A stretch of 64,000 nucleotides of DNA from Sphingobacterium puteale (GTDB lineage Bacteria; Bacteroidota; Bacteroidia; Sphingobacteriales; Sphingobacteriaceae): positions 248,001 to 312,000 of the forward strand of contig NZ_RBWS01000005.1 in assembly GCF_003627955.1 (NCBI RefSeq), given 5' to 3'. Made by a program: the position numbers and the translations under genes. Shown here piece after piece: positions 45,138 to 53,323 of the stretch; the first letter of the stretch is position 1, and each line of letters opens with the position of its first letter. The notes below the pieces were generated by a model. The model was given only the letters and a program-made list of their open reading frames with translations, did not search any database and was not told the DNA's origin.

Positions 45138-45950
45138 TTAGCTTTGCAAAGTGGACACTTTTTCTTTTTGATGATAGGTATAGTAGATTGCCATTCCAGT
45201 AAACAACAAACCGCCAACAATATTACCGGCGGTCACGATAAGCTGATTGTAAAGCCACCAGTCGGAGACGCTTACTTTTGCACCGAACATCATTCCGGCA
45301 GGAATCACAAACATATTGACTACAGCATGCTCATAGCCCAAAGCAAAGAATATAAAGATAGGAATCCCCGCGGCCAGTATTTTACCCAAAGTAGACTTGG
45401 AAGTCATGGACATCACTACGCCCATACAAACCATCCAGTTGCACAATATTGCTTTAACAAAAGCGGAGAACAAACCCGCTGCACCATGACTGGCATAGCC
45501 CAGGGTTTTCTTTTCACTGATTAAAATCAGACTCTGTTCAATACTTCCGATCTGACTTGCCTGTCCCGTTTCTGTACTGGCAGTCCAAAACAAAATCGCA
45601 AAGAGGACGCTTCCCAATAAATTTCCCAAAAAGACCCAGAATAGATTACTGGCCATAGCCTTAAAATTAATCTTGCCCTCAAACCAAGCCAGGGGCACCA
45701 AGGAGAAGCTTCCCGTAACAAGCTCCAGGCCAAGGATGACGATGATAACAAATCCCACAGGAAAGACAAATGCGCCAACCAGGCTCAATCCTGTTTGAGA
45801 AGTTGCGAGTAAGGCAAGTGTAACCGAAATAGCCAATAAGGCACCTGAAAGTGCACCACGGATCAGAAGATCTCTGATGGAAAGGGATGATTTGTAGACA
45901 GCGGTATTCATCATTGTTCCTGCCACTTCTTTGGGGCTAATGTAATCCAT
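45138..45950 (-). CDS. Formate/nitrite transporter family channel
   Basis: A 270-residue FNT-family membrane protein with six predicted helices. It has S-L-V-P-L-A-W-F-E-G-K-I, N-L-F-W-V-F-L-G-N-L-L-G-S and C-N-W-M-V-C-M-G-V, the conserved FNT helix blocks, and the late G-Y-E-H-A-V-V-N-M-F (central His of the pore). FNT pentamers pass formate, nitrite or related anions. Following nirB and nirD on the same strand, nitrite uptake (NirC-like) is the likely role. The gap to nirD is 46 bp. Confidence 0.88.
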   Translation of the reverse strand: MDYISPKEVAGTMMNTAVYKSSLSIRDLLIRGALSGALLAISVTLALLATSQTGLSLVGAFVFPVGFVIIVILGLELVTGSFSLVPLAWFEGKINFKAMASNLFWVFLGNLLGSVLFAILFWTASTETGQASQIGSIEQSLILISEKKTLGYASHGAAGLFSAFVKAILCNWMVCMGVVMSMTSKSTLGKILAAGIPIFIFFALGYEHAVVNMFVIPAGMMFGAKVSVSDWWLYNQLIVTAGNIVGGLLFTGMAIYYTYHQKEKVSTLQS

Positions 45951-45996
45951 AATTTATTTACGTTAAAAGTTTTCCATTTAAATAGCTGCGAAAGGC

Positions 45997-46344
45997 CTAA
46001 GCGATCATTCCGATATACACGTTCCCGTTTTCAACTTTAACAGGGTAAGTCTTAATGGCACATTCATCACCGGAGAGACATTCCCCTGTATCCAGTGCAA
46101 AGGTTTTCTTATGAAATGGACAAGCCACCTTTGGCGTATCCCCCAGCGAACCCAACATTCCCCTACTCAAAATCATCTGCCTTTTATGCGGACATTCATT
46201 CTGGGTAGCATACCATTCATTGCGGCGTGCAAAATAAAATAGCGCGACCTGTTGATTGTTTAGCTTGAGACAAACCCCGCCATTCTCGATAGCATCTTCT
46301 ATTTTACAGGCTTGAAGCCATTGTGTGTCTAGTTGCATTTCCAT
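45997..46344 (-). CDS. nirD: Nitrite reductase small subunit NirD, Rieske type
   Basis: A 115-residue Rieske-fold subunit of the NAD(P)H nitrite reductase. The ligand set for a 2Fe-2S cluster is complete: C51-P-H53 and C75-P-F-H78. Some NirD proteins, including that of E. coli, lack these ligands, so this one probably binds a cluster. The frame is open to 46482 inside nirB, but the ATG at 46344 lies 34 bp after the nirB stop and gives the usual N-terminus. It partners NirB to reduce nitrite to ammonium. Confidence 0.9.
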   Translation of the reverse strand: MEMQLDTQWLQACKIEDAIENGGVCLKLNNQQVALFYFARRNEWYATQNECPHKRQMILSRGMLGSLGDTPKVACPFHKKTFALDTGECLSGDECAIKTYPVKVENGNVYIGMIA

Positions 46345-46378
46345 GTGATTTTCTTTAAAAAGGTTTTGTATTATATGT

Positions 46379-48895
46379 TTAAATAGTTTTAAGGTTCCAA
46401 TCAGCGGCTTTCTTCTGTCCACGCATCGTATCGAAACGTACAGTATCATCTTTTTGATCAGGCGCATTGACAAAGTGCACAAAACGCTTACGAATATTCG
46501 GGTCCTCTACTGCAGCTTTCCATTCACAACGGTAGCTATCCACTAATTTCTGCATATCGCTCTCCCAAGCTTCCCCCATACCGAGGCTATCCTCCACCAC
46601 CACATTCCGTAAATAGTCTATTCCACCCTCCATTTTATTGAGCCAGGGTGCAGTACGGGTCAGCGGATCTGCAGTACGAATGTAAAACATCAAAAAACGG
46701 TCGATGTAACGGATACAGGTTTCACTGTCTATATCTGAGGCCAGCAATAAGGCATGCTGTGGCTTGCTTCCTCCATTACCACAAACGTAGAGATTCCAGC
46801 CTTTTTCAGTTGCTATAATTCCAAAATCTTTACTTTGTGCTTCGGCACACTCCCGAATACAGCCGCTCACGGCCGACTTAAGTTTATGCGGAGCCCGTAA
46901 CCCCCGGTAACGCTCCTCTATACGTATCGCGAATGAAACACTATCGTGGAGACCAAATCGACACCAGGTACTGCCGACACAGCTTTTTACAGTACGCAGT
47001 GCCTTTCCATAGGCATGTCCACTTTCAAATCCGGCAGCAATAAGCTCTTCCCAGATAAACGGGAGGTCATTGAGGTGTGCACCAAACAGATCAATGCGTT
47101 GTCCTCCCGTAATTTTTGTATATAAATTATATTTTTTGGCTACTTCACCGATGACGATCAATTTGTCAGGTGTAATCTCACCTCCCGGGATCCGTGGAAC
47201 AACAGAATACGTCCCTCCTTTCTGAATATTGGCCAGGTAGCGGTCATTACTATCCTGCGCCACATCATTTCCCTTGCCCAAGATCATTTCATTCCAAAGA
47301 CTGGCGATTAACGAAGACACCAAGGGTTTGCACACTTCACAACCATGTCCCCTACCCAATGCATCCAGCACGTGATCATAACTTTTCAGCTCGTGAATTT
47401 TGATCAGGTCGTACAGCTCCTGACGGCTCAGGTCAAAATGCTCACATATTGTATTACGAATATATTTCCCCTGTTGTTTCATGGTGTAGTTGACCAGATC
47501 TTTTACCATAGGTACACAGCCACCGCAACCCGAACCAGCTTTGGTACATTTTTTAACAGCCTCCGCATTTTCGCAATTATGTGTAATCACCGCATCACAG
47601 ATCTGCGCTTTGGTAATCCCTTCACAACTGCAGATCAATGCCTGATCCGGTAGGGCTTCCAATCCCGAAGAAGCCGATTTGCTCTCACGCTGTTCCCCAA
47701 ACAGCAGCAGTTCGGGATGCTCAGCCAAAGGCATACTATTGTTGACCATTTGCAGGAGCATGTTGTAACTGGTAGCCTCGCCCACGAGAATTCCACCGAG
47801 CAGGCGCGTACCGTCCGTACTAACGTTCAATCGTTTATAGACACCTTTATTGCGGTCCTCCAGCAGGATTGTCCGGGCATAAGGTTCACTGACAAATGGA
47901 TCACCGAAGCTGGCCACATCCACCCCCATCAGTTTTAATTTGGTACTCATATCAAATCCTTTGAAGGATTTTTCTTCCCCTATAATATGAGAAGCAGCAA
48001 TTTCGGCCATTTCATACCCTGGAGCAACCAGACCATAGATCATATCATTGACCAGCGCACACTCCCCGATGGCATATACAGCAGGGTCGGAGGTCTGCAT
48101 CTGGGCATTGACAAGTATTCCGCCACGTTCTCCGACTGCTAATCCAATTTTTTTTGCAAGCTCATCCCGCGGACGGATACCAGCAGAAATCACCAGCATA
48201 TCTGTTTCGAGCACCGTACCATCGTTAAAAGCAATACCGGTAAGGTGTTCATCTCCGAGTAGCTGGCTTGTCGATTTTTGTAATAGGCAGCTTAACCCCA
48301 ATTCAGCCAACTTAGCTTCCAGCAGGGCACTCGCACTCGCATCGATCTGCCTGGGCATCAATCGCGGTGCAAATTCAATCACTGACGTCTCTTTGATCCC
48401 CAGATCAACAAGCGCTTTTGCGGCCTCTAAACCCAAAAGTCCGCCCCCCATAACTGCTCCTCTTCTCGCTGTTGCGGCATAAGCTTTGATCAATTCAAGA
48501 TCTTCGATGGTGCGATAAAGAAACACACCTTGCTTTTCTACACCGGGGATGGGCGGAACAAAAGCTGCGGAGCCTGTTGCAAAGATGAGGTAGTCATAAT
48601 GAGTAACTTGCCCCTTTAATGAACAAATCTCTTTTTTACTTAAATCTACATCAACAACGGGATCATTTAAATGAATTTTAATATTATTCTCAGCGTACCA
48701 ATCGTTTTTTGAAAGAAAAAGCTCATCAATCGATGAAATTTTAAAGTAATCTGTCAGATGTACGCGATCATAGGCACGAATTGGCTCTTCTGCAAACACC
48801 GTTATTTGTAGATCGGGAGATTTTTGTTTTAATTTTTCACAAATCTTATTCCCAACCATACCATTTCCAATAATTACAATATTTTTTCTTTCCAT
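46379..48895 (-). CDS. nirB: NAD(P)H-dependent nitrite reductase large subunit NirB
   Basis: An 838-residue NirB. Order: FAD/NAD(P)-binding oxidoreductase domain (about 5-330, with I-I-G-N-G-M-V-G and A-T-G-S-A), a 2Fe-2S BFD-like domain with Cys422, Cys424, Cys457 and Cys460, a second BFD-like segment (about 480-530), then the ferredoxin-like and siroheme/4Fe-4S sulfite-nitrite reductase domains. The cluster/siroheme cysteines are Cys639, Cys645, Cys679 and Cys683. It makes ammonium from nitrite in six-electron steps, in the cytoplasm. It is first in the operon nirB-nirD-FNT, and cobA diverges 200 bp upstream with two FNR-type sites between. Confidence 0.95.
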   Translation of the reverse strand: MERKNIVIIGNGMVGNKICEKLKQKSPDLQITVFAEEPIRAYDRVHLTDYFKISSIDELFLSKNDWYAENNIKIHLNDPVVDVDLSKKEICSLKGQVTHYDYLIFATGSAAFVPPIPGVEKQGVFLYRTIEDLELIKAYAATARRGAVMGGGLLGLEAAKALVDLGIKETSVIEFAPRLMPRQIDASASALLEAKLAELGLSCLLQKSTSQLLGDEHLTGIAFNDGTVLETDMLVISAGIRPRDELAKKIGLAVGERGGILVNAQMQTSDPAVYAIGECALVNDMIYGLVAPGYEMAEIAASHIIGEEKSFKGFDMSTKLKLMGVDVASFGDPFVSEPYARTILLEDRNKGVYKRLNVSTDGTRLLGGILVGEATSYNMLLQMVNNSMPLAEHPELLLFGEQRESKSASSGLEALPDQALICSCEGITKAQICDAVITHNCENAEAVKKCTKAGSGCGGCVPMVKDLVNYTMKQQGKYIRNTICEHFDLSRQELYDLIKIHELKSYDHVLDALGRGHGCEVCKPLVSSLIASLWNEMILGKGNDVAQDSNDRYLANIQKGGTYSVVPRIPGGEITPDKLIVIGEVAKKYNLYTKITGGQRIDLFGAHLNDLPFIWEELIAAGFESGHAYGKALRTVKSCVGSTWCRFGLHDSVSFAIRIEERYRGLRAPHKLKSAVSGCIRECAEAQSKDFGIIATEKGWNLYVCGNGGSKPQHALLLASDIDSETCIRYIDRFLMFYIRTADPLTRTAPWLNKMEGGIDYLRNVVVEDSLGMGEAWESDMQKLVDSYRCEWKAAVEDPNIRKRFVHFVNAPDQKDDTVRFDTMRGQKKAADWNLKTI

Positions 48896-48981
48896 AGCAT
48901 CTGTTTTTTTGTTAAAAAAATCAATTATATGATTTCACAGCACTAATTTATGAAATAAAAAATCAAAAAATCAACAAAAAG

Positions 48982-48995
48982 ATGATTTTTATCAT
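48982..48995. promoter_or_regulatory. FNR/CRP-type site upstream of nirB
   Basis: ATGAT-TTTT-ATCAT is a perfect palindrome that matches the core TGAT-N4-ATCA of the FNR box (consensus TTGAT-N4-ATCAA). Its centre is 93 bp upstream of the nirB start. Class II placement would put transcription start near 48947. Confidence 0.55.
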
Positions 48996-49033
48996 ATTTT
49001 TTCATTAAAAAACTTATAAAAATTGAATATTTA

Positions 49034-49047
49034 GTGATATTAATCAT
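49034..49047. promoter_or_regulatory. FNR/CRP-type site upstream of cobA
   Basis: GTGAT-ATTA-ATCAT contains the same core TGAT-N4-ATCA. Its centre lies 55 bp upstream of the cobA start, suitable for class II activation. The distance to the nirB-side site is 52 bp, about five helical turns, so both could be on one DNA face. Confidence 0.5.
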
Positions 49048-49095
49048 AATTTTTAATACATTTACATATATAAACACAGCAAATTCAGACAAACC

Positions 49096-49857
49096 ATGAA
49101 AAAATCAACCGAAAAATCACTATTTATTGTTGGATCTGGTCCAGGAGACCCAGAATTACTCACCATTAAAGCTTATAAAGCGATACAAAATGCGAAAGTT
49201 ATCCTATATGACAACTTAATCAACGAGAAAATCCTCAATATAGCGGACAAAAACTGTATAAAACGTTATGTTGGCAAGCATCCATATGGCAAATACGTAC
49301 CACAAGAAGAAATAAATGACCTTATTCTTTACTATTGTCAAAATTTTGACCATGTGGTGCGCTTGAAAGGCGGCGACCCCTATCTTTTTGGACGTGGTTT
49401 TGAAGAATGGCTCACCGTGAGAGACCAAAATATAAATGTTACCTATATTCCGGGAATTAGCAGCATGCAAGGTGCGGGTCTCAATAGCATCCCGCTCACG
49501 CATCGTGGTGTAAGCGAAGGTGTATGGGCATTGACCGGTATGAAAAAAGATGGCAGCCTATCGGCCGACCTTCCACTAGCTGTCCAAAGCAAATCGACCG
49601 TGGTGATTTATATGGGGATGCGTAAACTTGATGAGATTGCACGTACTTATGTGCTCTATGGCAAGGGAGATACACCCGCGGCCATTATACAGCACGCGAG
49701 TCTGCCACAACAAAAGCAGGTTTTATGTAAAGCAAAAGATCTTGTGCGAGCTAGTCGGGAGAATGGCCTCGGGCACCCGGCCATTATTGTCATCGGTGAG
49801 GTCGTCAATTTACATCATGCTGTTTCAATCGCTATGGAACAACGTCATATTGTATAA
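49096..49857 (+). CDS. cobA: Uroporphyrinogen-III C-methyltransferase
   Basis: A 253-residue SAM-dependent methyltransferase of the CobA/SUMT family. It has V-G-S-G-P-G-D-P-E-L-L-T-I-K-A at the start, V-R-L-K-G-G-D-P-Y-L-F-G-R-G, then P-G-I-S-S and the late P-A-A-I-I-Q-H-A-S. It makes two methylations of uroporphyrinogen III to precorrin-2, the first step toward siroheme. There is no fused dehydrogenase/ferrochelatase domain (as in CysG), so another protein must finish siroheme. Being divergent from nirB with a shared control region, it supplies cofactor for NirB. Confidence 0.93.
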   Translation: MKKSTEKSLFIVGSGPGDPELLTIKAYKAIQNAKVILYDNLINEKILNIADKNCIKRYVGKHPYGKYVPQEEINDLILYYCQNFDHVVRLKGGDPYLFGRGFEEWLTVRDQNINVTYIPGISSMQGAGLNSIPLTHRGVSEGVWALTGMKKDGSLSADLPLAVQSKSTVVIYMGMRKLDEIARTYVLYGKGDTPAAIIQHASLPQQKQVLCKAKDLVRASRENGLGHPAIIVIGEVVNLHHAVSIAMEQRHIV

Positions 49858-49900
49858 CTCAAAGATATGTAATCAAACAGTGCACAATTGGTACCAGAAT

Positions 49901-49925
49901 AAAAAAAGCCCCATCCGGAGGCTCT
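49901..49925 (-). terminator. Terminator for the 50-51 kb minus-strand gene
   Basis: On the minus strand agcctc pairs with ggggct (one U-G pair) around a 5-nt loop and is followed by seven T. It lies 25 bp past the stop at 49950, and also beyond the cobA stop. Confidence 0.65.
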
Positions 49926-49949
49926 TCTATCATATTATGTGGTATTTTT

Positions 49950-50358
49950 CTACCAATTGTTATTGGACTTGCTGTCATTGATATGTTTGGAGAAATTACC
50001 CATATATTTAGTAATGAATGCATCTAATCCTTCCTGCAAGCTTTTTCGGGCCACTTTGCCATTGCTACCATATAGCGCTTTTTTTGACATGAAATGATTG
50101 GTACCGTTCAACGGATATTCACCTCCGCCTGGCGACTCAAAATATTTGTAATTCGGTGCGAACCTTATTTTCGAATCTTTGAAATCCAAGGTAGTCTTAT
50201 AATAAAAATCATCGTACGTTTTTGAACCCAGACAGGTCGTATTAACAGCCTTCTGCTCCATCACATCGATCACAATTTGTTCGCCTTCGATTTTCGTTTT
50301 TACTTTCTCTTCTTTGACCCGTCAGCAGTATCGACAAAATCCTTCACGATATTTTCAT
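49950..50358 (-). pseudogene. 3' part of the upstream gene, out of frame (two 1-base frameshifts)
   Basis: The open frame from 50321 to 49950 has no credible start (GTG at 50273 only) yet reads like real protein through K-V-K-T-K-I-E-G-E-Q-I. Just upstream, in another frame, 50364-50319 reads E-V-N-E-N-I-V-K-D-F-V-D-T-A-D-G-S-K. Adding one G in the ggg near 50368 and one A in the aaa near 50315 would join the 335-residue gene, this middle part and this end into one protein of about 470 residues. The end region (Y-Y-K-T-T-L-D-F-K-D-S-K-I) resembles the C-terminal part of exported Bacteroidota proteins such as DUF4468, but weakly. Confidence 0.6.
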
Positions 50359-51366
50359 TTACCTCTCCCGCCTAGGCATACTTAAAATGTCTTCCTGCTC
50401 CTTAGCTTCCCGTTTACTCAATTCCATCAGATCTAAATCAGGATGATAAATGGATTGGTAGTTATTTGAAAAGATAAACCGAAAATATCTGGCCGTTCCT
50501 GCGGCCTCCGCAAACTTTTTCGGATCTTCATAAAATGATTCCTTACCCATATACTGTTCGCCGGGCATTGCAAGTGCCCTACCCGTTTTATCCTTGTCCG
50601 ACCATCCGTCCTGACGGTTAAAAAAGGAGATATCCGATTTATAGTTTTGATATTGACCCTGATACACATGTGTCTTCTTCTTCGGATCCGTATACGTTAG
50701 CTTAAAATTGATATCATCCACAAAATCAATCTTATAGGCGGTCTTTTCTTTTCCGAATACAATTCTCATCTCATTGTCCTCCGAATTTGATGGTGATCTT
50801 TCGTATTTGGCTTGAAAATACCAGGTTGTATGCTGAAGCGGATAAGTCTCCGTAGCAGGAAACGTGTAATTATCTGAAGAAAAAGGAAATTTTTGTCCTT
50901 TGTCATAGATCAGCAGGAATTTTATAGTATGAAGCCGCTTACTGTCAATGGCGGTATCGCTGGCGATCATATACCTAACCACAGGATTGTTAAACGTAGC
51001 TTGATAGGTGTTCGCATCGATCTGCTCGAGCTTAGGCTCATAATCAAGCAAGCGCGCTCTAAAAACGCGAAGATCGGCGGCCGTATTATAAGTCAGCAAC
51101 AGTTCATTCTTATTGTCCTGCTGTCTGGTGGACAACGACAATCTTTCCTTGGTCTGCGGATGTATATAGAGGCTATCATTTACCCGCTGGAATCCTGTTG
51201 GTAGCAGATAGTTTTCGTTTAACCGAACAATTTTATCTGCTTGAACCCCTTCATCGGTATACAGATGAATGAAATTTCTTGGATAGAATTTCTGTGCAAA
51301 TAGGCTATTCCCCATACTGCATATCAACATCAGCAGACTCAGCAACCTCAGTATTTTTCTGTTCAT
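50359..51366 (-). CDS. Hypothetical exported protein (probably truncated by frameshift)
   Basis: A 335-residue protein with a clear signal peptide (S-L-F-A-Q near 25). The mature part is beta-rich and charged, with repeated short strands (Y-T-D-P-K-K-K-T-H-V-Y, F-R-F-I-F-S-N-N-Y). I do not recognise the family. It ends abruptly in D-I-L-S-M-P-R-R-E-R. The sequence just beyond keeps coding character in other frames, so this is probably the 5' two-thirds of a longer gene broken by single-base deletions, or an assembly error. No other gene is closely coupled to it. Confidence 0.6.
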   Translation of the reverse strand: MNRKILRLLSLLMLICSMGNSLFAQKFYPRNFIHLYTDEGVQADKIVRLNENYLLPTGFQRVNDSLYIHPQTKERLSLSTRQQDNKNELLLTYNTAADLRVFRARLLDYEPKLEQIDANTYQATFNNPVVRYMIASDTAIDSKRLHTIKFLLIYDKGQKFPFSSDNYTFPATETYPLQHTTWYFQAKYERSPSNSEDNEMRIVFGKEKTAYKIDFVDDINFKLTYTDPKKKTHVYQGQYQNYKSDISFFNRQDGWSDKDKTGRALAMPGEQYMGKESFYEDPKKFAEAAGTARYFRFIFSNNYQSIYHPDLDLMELSKREAKEQEDILSMPRRER

Positions 51367-51495
51367 TTTTGTTTTTTATGATCTATTTGACCCTAAAGAT
51401 AGAAACAACATCGTAGAAGGCGGATCTATTTTAATATTCGCATTGGATCAGTTATGATTCGCGGAATTCTGCAAAATATAGCTGACTCCTTATCT

Positions 51496-51656
51496 CTAAA
51501 CCTTAAAGGTAAAAGTCAGCGCAAAATACAGGAGGACAAGCCAGATCAGCAGAAAGACGCCATAAGCCGGCTCAGCTGCCCCATGTAATTCATCAACAAT
51601 ATGGCAACGACAACATGTAGGCAAATAGCGATCAAGCTCAACCCGGAGTTGGACAT
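51496..51656 (-). pseudogene. Small two-helix membrane protein gene with a frame break
   Basis: From ATG 51656 the frame reads M-S-N-S-G-L-S-L-I-A-I-C-L-H-V-V-V-A-I-L-L and N-Y-M-G-Q-L-S-R, then soon stops (36 aa). Shifting by one base near 51561-51573 it continues A-Y-G-V-F-L-L-I-W-L-V-L-L-Y-F-A-L-T-F and stops at 51496. The 161-bp span is one base short of 54 codons. The intact product would be a 53-residue protein with two membrane helices. The rest of the 51367-51776 gap shows no other gene. Confidence 0.45.
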
Positions 51657-51776
51657 AACTTTATATTTATTAGCAAATATAATACATTTGATATAAGGCC
51701 GTACAACCCCATGTCATCGATTAAGCTGAAAAGATAATTCGAGAGTCACTTTACAGGCAAAAGCCCGGCATTCATG

Positions 51777-52373
51777 CTAGGCTTTTATTTTTGGATCTAT
51801 CCAATAAGCAGTGTGCTGTGTGTGGCTAAAAAATTCCATGGGTGTCACGTGACAGTCCATGGTATCCTGCAATCCCCCGTCGGTATAACTTATCAGTTCT
51901 TCGGAGGGGACAACCATTCCCGTTAGGATAGCCGATTCATCCAGACAGTTTAAATCGGACAATAGGACATTGATATTGTTGGATACAACCCATTGTTCCA
52001 TCTCTGCTTTGGTCAGCTGCTGTACCCTTTCGGCCAAAAATTTAGCTTCCTCAAGTTCCTTTTCGACACTATTGGGATAAAATAGCTTGAGGAATGCAAC
52101 ATACTTATCAAAATGTTTCGTGCGGATGGCTTCGTTGCGCAGGAATTGCCTCTCCCCCAATTGTCCGTACTCCTTCGCATATTTACGCAGTTCCAATTCC
52201 GACAATTCCCGATCCGACCAGTGTGCCAGCTCCGACAGAGCATACACATCGGTGCCCTGTCCATCACATTTATTTAGATATTCCCAGACATCCCCCTCAA
52301 CGATTTTGGGTTTATTATGTTCCAGGATGTTATATCCCTCGCCAATCCACGCTTCAATTTGTTCCCGTTTCAT
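51777..52373 (-). CDS. Hypothetical soluble protein
   Basis: A 198-residue protein, mostly helical and acidic, with no signal peptide. The first part (E-A-W-I-G-E-G-Y-N-I-L-E) and the middle (E-L-E-E-A-K-F-L-A-E-R-V-Q-Q-L) suggest long helices. The end holds M-D-C-H-V-T-P-M-E-F-F-S-H-T-Q-H-T-A-Y-W, with several His and one Cys. I do not recognise the family. It stands alone, 404 bp before the Hsp20 gene in divergent orientation. Confidence 0.55.
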   Translation of the reverse strand: MKREQIEAWIGEGYNILEHNKPKIVEGDVWEYLNKCDGQGTDVYALSELAHWSDRELSELELRKYAKEYGQLGERQFLRNEAIRTKHFDKYVAFLKLFYPNSVEKELEEAKFLAERVQQLTKAEMEQWVVSNNINVLLSDLNCLDESAILTGMVVPSEELISYTDGGLQDTMDCHVTPMEFFSHTQHTAYWIDPKIKA

Positions 52374-52510
52374 ATATCAATTTTTAATTTAACACCTACT
52401 CCCTAATCGACAAACACCCATCCAACCGTGTCAAGTCCGGCAGCATGTACGATCCATCGTCCCGATTATTCTATCTTATAAACAATCGGCCGGAGCCGAA
52501 AGTTTCCCAC

Positions 52511-52552
52511 AAAAAAAGAAAAGGCCAGGAACATACAAGAATCCTGACCTTT
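52511..52552 (-). terminator. Minus-strand terminator with no obvious upstream gene
   Basis: On the minus strand aaaggtcagga (52552-52542) pairs with tcctggccttt (52530-52520) with one U-G pair, followed by a T-rich run. The nearest minus-strand gene starts further left (52373), and to the right lies only the plus-strand Hsp20 gene. It may end an unannotated small RNA or be a relic. Confidence 0.5.
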
Positions 52553-52655
52553 ATAACTAAGTTATCCATCAAATGGATTATCATAAGGACAAGATCCAAT
52601 TGGAAATAGTTTAAAAAAACTTCAACGAGCCATTTTTTTAAAAAGCGCTATTTTT

Positions 52656-52686
52656 TCTGTCAATTTATCATGTAAAATTTGACAGT
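52656..52686. promoter_or_regulatory. Inverted repeat upstream of hsp20
   Basis: CTGTCAA and TTGACAG form a 7-bp inverted repeat about 15 bp apart, some 120 bp before the Hsp20 start. It does not match CIRCE. It could be an operator, but could also be chance in AT-rich DNA. Confidence 0.3.
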
Positions 52687-52787
52687 TTTGGTGCAAAAAT
52701 TTCAGTTTTTTAAGCTCGGTATTTTTTTTGTGGACTATTTAATACAGTCGGCCGGCTGGCAAATTTAAATTATTGTTAAACTTCATT

Positions 52788-52796
52788 AAAAGGAGG
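52788..52796 (+). promoter_or_regulatory. Strong Shine-Dalgarno site of hsp20
   Basis: AAAAGGAGG lies 5 bp before the ATG at 52802, nearly perfect complementarity to the 16S rRNA 3' end. Genes elsewhere in this window lack such sites, as is usual in this phylum, so it is exceptional and also fixes the start codon. Confidence 0.7.
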
Positions 52797-52801
52797 TTAC
52801 T

Positions 52802-53248
52802 ATGAAACTTGCAAAAAGAAACTGGAACAACTTTTCACTTTTTTCGCCCATGTTTGATAATTTTAACCGTGAGCTTTTAAATTGGGACAACAAAAATTAC
52901 TCATCAACAAGTACCACCGTTCCTGCGGTCAACATCAAGGAAAACGGAGATACCTTTGAGGTCGAGGTTGCAGCGCCCGGCATGGCAAAGGACGATTTCA
53001 AGGTAACGCTTGACGGCAACCTGTTGACGATTTCTTCTGCTAAGGAAGAAAAGAATGAGGAGCAAACAGACAACTATACACGCCGTGAGTTTAGCTACCA
53101 ATCTTTCCAACGTAGCTTTGAACTTCAAAAAGATGTCGTCGATCAAGATAACATTCAGGCGCGTTATGAAAATGGCATGCTGCGGTTAACCATACCAAAA
53201 AAAGAAGAGGCCAAACGAAAAGAACCGCGGCTTATCGAGATATCTTAA
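52802..53248 (+). CDS. Hsp20 small heat-shock protein
   Basis: A 148-residue small heat-shock protein. The alpha-crystallin domain spans about 38-138: V-N-I-K-E-N-G-D-T-F-E-V-E-V-A-A-P-G, then D-F-K-V-T-L-D-G-N-L-L-T-I-S and the A-G-V-L-type motif variant N-G-M-L-R-L-T-I-P-K-K. The short N-terminus has F-S-P-M-F-D and the C-terminus ends in L-I-E-I, an I-x-I oligomer motif. It holds unfolding proteins without ATP. A strong Shine-Dalgarno site suggests high expression, and a terminator follows. Confidence 0.93.
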   Translation: MKLAKRNWNNFSLFSPMFDNFNRELLNWDNKNYSSTSTTVPAVNIKENGDTFEVEVAAPGMAKDDFKVTLDGNLLTISSAKEEKNEEQTDNYTRREFSYQSFQRSFELQKDVVDQDNIQARYENGMLRLTIPKKEEAKRKEPRLIEIS

Positions 53249-53271
53249 GATCCAAATAGCAACTTTAACTT

Positions 53272-53305
53272 GGTTAGCCTCCAGTGGAGGCTAACCTATT
53301 TTTTA
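53272..53305 (+). terminator. Rho-independent terminator of hsp20
   Basis: Perfect 11-bp arms ggttagcctcc (53272-53282) and ggaggctaacc (53286-53296) with a 3-nt loop are followed by tattttttag. This is a textbook terminator 23 bp after the Hsp20 stop. Confidence 0.88.
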
Positions 53306-53323
53306 GTCTTTAATACAAAGATT

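Noticed and set aside
46345..46482. Long N-terminal extension of the nirD frame
   Set aside because: It overlaps the end of nirB and adds 46 residues with no Rieske character; the ATG at 46344 gives the usual NirD length.
47345..48482. Several plus-strand open frames of 70-144 codons
   Set aside because: All antisense to nirB, whose domains and cysteines are complete on the minus strand.
48896..49095. Possible riboswitch or attenuator in the nirB-cobA gap
   Set aside because: The region is AT-rich without stable conserved helices; the palindromes are better explained as protein sites.
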